Assembly (NCBI GenBank): GCA_000702845.1
Contig: JNKK01000006.1
Location: 62,001 to 126,000 of the forward strand
From: Lachnospiraceae bacterium FE2018
Lineage (GTDB): Bacteria; Bacillota; Clostridia; Lachnospirales; Lachnospiraceae
Length of the DNA: 64,000 nt
Direction of reading: 5' to 3'
Below are positions 59,883 through 64,000 of this stretch, piece by piece. The notes under the pieces are model-generated. The model did no database searches. It saw only the letters and a program-made list of their open reading frames with translations, and had not been told where the DNA came from. A program made the translations under genes and the position numbers. The number at the start of each line of letters is the position of its first letter. Positions within the stretch are counted from its first letter, which is position 1.

Positions 59883-62036
59883 TTGAGAACAGTCAACTTA
59901 GATGAAATAGAACAGGAGCGGTATGATCTGGCCCTTGAGCGGCTGCGGGAAATTGCAGCCGGCAGGGATGACAGTTTGTGCCGCAACAGGGCTGCAGAGC
60001 AGTTCTTTGTGCAGGAAGCAGCATTTCTGACGGAAATGGAGCAGCTGCGGCAGGACCTGGCAGCGGGTATTTACCGGGACGCTTCACTGGCGGAACTGCA
60101 GGATCTAAACCGGAAGCTTTATGAAGATGTTCTGGCGGAAAACTATGCCGTATGTTACGGCAATCCGACTTACGCCGCGGAGCAGTTCGGCGAAAACGGA
60201 CAGGTGATGAGCTTTCTGTATATGGAACTCAGGGGCGCGGTTGTATTTGCATTTGAAAACCGTCCCTGGGATCTGCTGATTCTGATGGAACTGCTGCTGA
60301 CATTTTTCAGCAGTTTTGCGGCTGCCTGCGAGGAAGCGGCGGACCTGGCGGAATCGGATTCCGGCATTCCGGACGGGGAAGAAGCAGATTGTCCCAGGAT
60401 CGGTCCGGATCCCGGCGCGCTTCGCGATGAAGTCTACTGGTATGCCTATGACTATTGTCAGGAATTCATGCACAACCGCGTGCTGGAGACACTGGACCCG
60501 GCACAGAGTTTTGCGGCGGATATTATTCTGAATGAGGATCTGGCCGATCCGCGCTATCTGTACCGGTTCGGCGAGTACATTACGGAAAATGAGATCCGGA
60601 CGGCGGCATTTCTGGCGGAGATGCCGGAAGAAGAGATCGAATCCATTGCACGCACCTGGACAGAAGGATACCGCATCGGATTTGAAGTCGCCCGCAAGGA
60701 TCTTTCCATCAAAGATACGGTCAATATCCGGTGGCGTCTCGGATTTGAGCGCGTTGTGCGCGCGGCCATCCGGCAATTTGAAAAGATGGGGCTGAAGAGT
60801 GTCCTGTACCGCAGTGCCGCCCACGTGGTCAGCAAACATGCGCATGTCCGTGTCGGCTGGTACGGCGCTGTGCCGAATCCGCAGTTCGAATATGATCATC
60901 GCAACGACAGCGCACTGTACGTGGATGAGCGGTTTATCTCACACAGGCTGCAGGCACTGCAGCAGGCGTATGAGGAAGAAAAGGAACTGGCAGCGGTTCA
61001 TGCAGGACCGGCTGTTATGGACACGTTCGGAGAAAAAACATTTATGCCCGAAAACAACAGCCATGCACTGCGTCTGACACCGGAACAGCAGCAGCTCGCT
61101 GCGCGGTATCAGACAGAAGCGGGACAGATTACAAACCGCTACATCAAAGGTGAGGAGCGCAGCTTTACGATCATCGCCTATCCGGTGCCGGATATCGGTG
61201 AACGGTTTGAAGATATTTTCCGGGAAACGGTCCGGATCAATAATCTGGACTACAGGCTTTATCAGCAGATTCAGCAGAAGCTGATCGACGCACTGGATCA
61301 GGGTATAACGGTACATGTGACAGGGCGTGACGGAAATGAGACAGATCTGACCATTGCGCTGCATCCGCTGCAGGATCCTGCAAAACAGACGATTTTTGAG
61401 AACTGCGTCGCAGATGTAAATATCCCTGTGGGCGAGGTGTTCACCTCACCGAAACTTTCCGGAACGAACGGACTGCTGCACGTAAAGCAGGTATTTCTGG
61501 AAGGCCTGCAGTATCACGATCTCCGGATCCGTCTGACAGACGGAATGGTCAGCGATTACAGCTGCGCTAACTTCGAGGACGCATCGCAGAACCGGCAGCT
61601 GATGGAAGAAAATATTCTGTTCCATCATGCAACTGTGCCGATCGGCGAGTTTGCGATCGGAACCAATACGACTGCATATCAGGCGGCGCATACATATGGC
61701 ATAGCGGACAAATTCCCAATTCTGATCGCGGAAAAAATGGGTCCGCACTTTGCAATGGGAGATACCTGCTACAGCTTTCAGGAGGACATTGCCGTCTACA
61801 ATCCGGATGGCAAGGAGATCATTGCCAGAGACAACGAGCGGTCGCGCCTGCGGAAAACCGATCCGGAACAGGCCTACTTCGGCTGCCATACGGACATCAC
61901 AATCCCGTATGAGGAACTGGGCGCAATCCGTGTCATCCGCGCTGACGGAAGCGAAATCACCCTGCTCGAAAACGGAAGATTTGTATTGCCGGGCACAGAA
62001 GTGCTGAATGAGCCGCTGGATGCAATTAAGAGCTGA
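59883..62036 (+). CDS. Large M29-type aminopeptidase with helical N-terminal extension
   Basis: 717 residues from a TTG start (AGAAAGG about 9 nt upstream; no in-frame ATG nearby). Residues 430-710 match M29 (AmpS/AmpT) metallo-aminopeptidases: NIPVGEVFTSP, GTNT, EKMGPHFAMGDTCY and FGCHTDITI carry the usual Glu, His, Tyr and His/Asp metal or catalytic residues. Residues 1-300 are a helical extension rich in Glu and aromatic residues (FMHNRVLETLDPAQSFAADI) not present in the standard 410-residue enzyme, so this is a distinct large subgroup. Probably a cytoplasmic peptidase. Confidence 0.85.
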   Translation: MRTVNLDEIEQERYDLALERLREIAAGRDDSLCRNRAAEQFFVQEAAFLTEMEQLRQDLAAGIYRDASLAELQDLNRKLYEDVLAENYAVCYGNPTYAAEQFGENGQVMSFLYMELRGAVVFAFENRPWDLLILMELLLTFFSSFAAACEEAADLAESDSGIPDGEEADCPRIGPDPGALRDEVYWYAYDYCQEFMHNRVLETLDPAQSFAADIILNEDLADPRYLYRFGEYITENEIRTAAFLAEMPEEEIESIARTWTEGYRIGFEVARKDLSIKDTVNIRWRLGFERVVRAAIRQFEKMGLKSVLYRSAAHVVSKHAHVRVGWYGAVPNPQFEYDHRNDSALYVDERFISHRLQALQQAYEEEKELAAVHAGPAVMDTFGEKTFMPENNSHALRLTPEQQQLAARYQTEAGQITNRYIKGEERSFTIIAYPVPDIGERFEDIFRETVRINNLDYRLYQQIQQKLIDALDQGITVHVTGRDGNETDLTIALHPLQDPAKQTIFENCVADVNIPVGEVFTSPKLSGTNGLLHVKQVFLEGLQYHDLRIRLTDGMVSDYSCANFEDASQNRQLMEENILFHHATVPIGEFAIGTNTTAYQAAHTYGIADKFPILIAEKMGPHFAMGDTCYSFQEDIAVYNPDGKEIIARDNERSRLRKTDPEQAYFGCHTDITIPYEELGAIRVIRADGSEITLLENGRFVLPGTEVLNEPLDAIKS

Positions 62037-62247
62037 GAATCCGCGGATTTCGGCAGAGAATACAATTCCTGCAAACTTTAGCAGAATAAATCGGCATGTT
62101 CGCGTATTGTATCAGCGGAATGGTTTTGGTAGAATATTTCTGGATCAGATTTGAATCAGATTTTAATTGCGGATCTTGTTCATTGACAAAAAAGACCGTT
62201 TATTAATCATTTACGAAGCAAGATTTACAACACAGGAGGAAACAAAA

Positions 62248-62748
62248 GTGGCTAAAGTTGGAATAATTATGGGAAGCGATTCGGATATGCCGGTTATGGC
62301 GAAAGCTGCGGATATGCTCGAGAAATTCGGAATTGATTACGAGATGACAATCATTTCCGCGCACCGTGAGCCGGATACATTTTTTGAATATGCGAAGTCC
62401 GCGGAAGAAAAAGGGTTTAAAGTAATCATCGCAGGCGCAGGCATGGCAGCACATCTGCCGGGCATGTGTGCGGCTATCTTCCCGATGCCGGTCATCGGCA
62501 TCCCGATGCACACCACATCTCTGGGCGGACGCGATTCCCTGTATTCAATCGTGCAGATGCCGAGCGGAATTCCGGTGGCAACCGTTGCGATCAACGGTGC
62601 CGCGAATGCTGCTATTCTGGCGGCAAAGATTCTGGCGACATCCGATCCGGAACTTCTGCAGAAAGTCAAAGACTATGCGGCAGAGCTGAAAGGACAGGTA
62701 GAGGCAAAAGACGCGCGTCTGCAGGAAGTCGGCTATAAAGCATACTAA
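62248..62748 (+). CDS. purE: N5-carboxyaminoimidazole ribonucleotide mutase
   Basis: 166 residues from a GTG start with AGGAGG (62234-62239) 8 nt upstream; a longer in-frame ATG at 62167 lacks one. GIIMGSDSDMPVM, SAHREPD, AGAGMAAHLPGM and MPSGIPVATVAING are the class I PurE motifs. It moves the carboxyl group to form CAIR in purine synthesis. The 211 bp upstream hold the likely promoter (TTGACA at about 62184, with an unclear -10); I see no purine riboswitch. Confidence 0.96.
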   Translation: MAKVGIIMGSDSDMPVMAKAADMLEKFGIDYEMTIISAHREPDTFFEYAKSAEEKGFKVIIAGAGMAAHLPGMCAAIFPMPVIGIPMHTTSLGGRDSLYSIVQMPSGIPVATVAINGAANAAILAAKILATSDPELLQKVKDYAAELKGQVEAKDARLQEVGYKAY

Positions 62749-62857
62749 ACTCGCACAATCGTGCCTGTTAAGGACCGGCGCTGTGGATGTTCCGCAGGAG
62801 AGATATACATTCTCCTGATGTAGATGAGGCAAGTATTAAGTAATAGTAGGAGGAAAT

Positions 62858-63883
62858 ATGGATTATAAGAGTGCAGGAGTCGATATTGAGGCCGGCTACA
62901 AGTCGGTTGAACTGATGAAGGAATACGTCGCGCGTACAGCGAGACCTGAACTGCTTGGCGGGCTTGGCGGCTTTTCCGGCGCTTTTTCCATGGAGCGGTT
63001 CAAAGAGATGGAGAAACCTACACTGGTTTCCGGAACAGACGGTGTCGGGACAAAACTGAAGATCGCGTTTCTGATGGATCAGCATGATTCGATCGGTATC
63101 GACTGCGTTGCAATGTGCGTCAATGACATCGCGTGCGCAGGCGGAGAGCCGCTGTTCTTCCTGGATTACATTGCATGCGGCAAGAACATACCGGAAAAAA
63201 TTGCCGACATTGTCAAGGGTGTCGCAGAGGGCTGCGTTCAGGCAGGTGCTGCGCTGATCGGCGGTGAGACTGCGGAGATGCCGGGTTTCTATGATATTGA
63301 TGAATATGATCTGGCCGGATTTGCTGTCGGTATCGTTGATGAGAAAGACATGATCACCGGACAGGAGCTTGCAGAGGGCGATGTTCTCGTGGGCATTGCT
63401 TCATCCGGCATTCACAGCAATGGTTACTCTCTGGTCCGCAAGGTCTTTGAGATGACGCCGGAAGCACTGAATGTCTATTATGATGCGCTGGACGCAAAGC
63501 TCGGAGAAGTCCTGCTTCGTCCGACAAAGATTTATGTAAAAGCGCTGCGGTCCGTCAAAGACGCAGGTGTGCGCATCAAAGCCTGCAGCCATATCACCGG
63601 CGGCGGCTTCTACGAAAATGTCCCGCGTATGCTCAAAGACGGCATGCACGCAGTCATTCATACAGACAGCTATCCGATCCCGCCAATCTTCCGCCTGCTG
63701 GCGAAGGAGGGCGAGATTGAAGAGCAGATGATGTACAACACATTCAATATGGGAATCGGCATGATTCTTGCCGTAAAACCGGAGGATGTGGAGGCAGCCA
63801 TGAAGGCAATCCGCAAAGCCGGCGAATATCCCTATGAGATCGGAACAATCATCAGCGGCGAGAAAGGTGTTACGCTGGATTGA
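62858..63883 (+). CDS. purM: Phosphoribosylformylglycinamidine cyclo-ligase (AIR synthetase)
   Basis: 341 residues. [54 protein letters not shown] and [16 protein letters not shown] are the PurM motifs. It closes FGAM to AIR with ATP. The start has GGAGG. It is 109 bp after purE and 71 bp before purN. Confidence 0.97.
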   Translation: MDYKSAGVDIEAGYKSVELMKEYVARTARPELLGGLGGFSGAFSMERFKEMEKPTLVSGTDGVGTKLKIAFLMDQHDSIGIDCVAMCVNDIACAGGEPLFFLDYIACGKNIPEKIADIVKGVAEGCVQAGAALIGGETAEMPGFYDIDEYDLAGFAVGIVDEKDMITGQELAEGDVLVGIASSGIHSNGYSLVRKVFEMTPEALNVYYDALDAKLGEVLLRPTKIYVKALRSVKDAGVRIKACSHITGGGFYENVPRMLKDGMHAVIHTDSYPIPPIFRLLAKEGEIEEQMMYNTFNMGIGMILAVKPEDVEAAMKAIRKAGEYPYEIGTIISGEKGVTLD

Positions 63884-63886
63884 TAT

Positions 63887-63928
63887 ATTTGTCCAAGTTA
63901 GACAAATGACTGGATTGTACAACTTGGA
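63887..63928 (+). other. Two mutually exclusive hairpins between purM and purN
   Basis: ATTTGTC (63887-63893) pairs with GACAAAT (63901-63907), while the overlapping TCCAAGTT (63892-63899) pairs with AACTTGGA (63921-63928). Only one can form at a time. Confidence 0.5.
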
Positions 63929-63954
63929 TATTAAATGTAAAAGGAGAGAAGAAA

Positions 63955-64000
63955 ATGCTCAGGATGGCAGTTCTGGTTTCGGGCGGCGGCACGAATCTTC
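63955..64000 (+). CDS. purN: Phosphoribosylglycinamide formyltransferase, start only
   Basis: The gene begins at 63955 with AAGGAG (63941-63946) 8 nt upstream and reads MLRMAVLVSGGGTNL before the window ends. V-L-V-S-G-G-G-T-N-L is the first strand and phosphate loop of PurN. It transfers formyl from 10-formyl-THF to GAR. Position after purM agrees. Confidence 0.9.
   Translation, partial: MLRMAVLVSGGGTNL

Noticed and set aside
62167-62247. Upstream ATG as the purE start
   Set aside because: No ribosome site. AGGAGG precedes the GTG at 62248, and the PurE fold starts there (AKVGIIMGSDSD).
62037-62247. Purine riboswitch before purE
   Set aside because: The conserved aptamer loops are not visible. 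A CGAACAT-like half box near 62100 is too weak to call a PurR site.

Overview
The window looks like chromosomal core genome of a mid-GC (about 50%) low-complexity-rich Bacillota, most likely a Lachnospiraceae-type Clostridia. The reasons are HPr kinase (HprK), a T-box leader, strong AGGAGG ribosome sites, TTGACA/TATAAT promoters, FeoB-associated Cys-rich peptides, a tRNA gene without encoded CCA, and families (DUF5685-like, Mbeg1-like, DUF5721-like) that I associate with that group. The genus is not determined. I see no phage, transposase, CRISPR or plasmid genes.

Layout. 1-780: end of an unrecognised gene. 980-6960: two convergent ferrous-iron (Feo) loci, feoA-feoA-feoB-CysRich on + and a feoA::feoB fusion plus CysRich on -, with palindromic operator-like DNA in front of the first. 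7.1-8.6 kb: lipoprotein and a small heat-shock protein with a CIRCE-like promoter. 8.7-11.1 kb: AraC regulator and a corrinoid-methyltransferase/UroD-like protein. 11.1-16.9 kb: MMPL/RND exporter plus secreted heptad-repeat partner, divergent from a TetR regulator across three operator-like palindromes. 16.9-23.1 kb: NUDIX, XRE regulator, secreted coiled-coil wall protein, lipase-like and small metabolic genes. 23.3-30.6 kb: a run ending ftsH-uvrC-hprK with a J-domain protein. 30.6-36.8 kb: PBP1A, YigZ, cyclophilin, tsaE, aldo/keto reductase, deoC. 36.9-40.3 kb: amino-acid ABC transporter whose binding protein appears circularly permuted, followed by a DapF-fold racemase. 40.4-42.3 kb: two secreted SH3-type proteins. 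42.4-44.5 kb: tRNA-Thr(GGT), a Trp T-box and trpB2. 44.7-47.4 kb: lemA and a DUF2207 protein.

47.4-50.8 kb is the most unusual part: htpG is bracketed by copies of one hairpin repeat family. Two copies lie upstream and six downstream, at an almost exact 86-bp period, with alternating spacer types in the downstream array. The htpG leader also carries interleaved inverted repeats (pseudoknot topology) followed by a GC-rich hairpin that recalls an IS200/IS605 end.

50.8-64.0 kb: DUF5721-like protein, csp, the pyrimidine operon pyrC-F-K-D-E, then tsaB-rimI-punA, a large M29-type peptidase, and the purine genes purE, purM and purN (cut by the window end).

The best candidates for something undescribed are (1) the 86-bp hairpin array, (2) the permuted substrate-binding protein, (3) the dispersed three-hairpin 47-bp element found at 1.6 kb and 33.1 kb, and (4) the structured htpG leader. 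All coordinates and repeat counts were read by eye. Family names are from memory of the families, not from searches.
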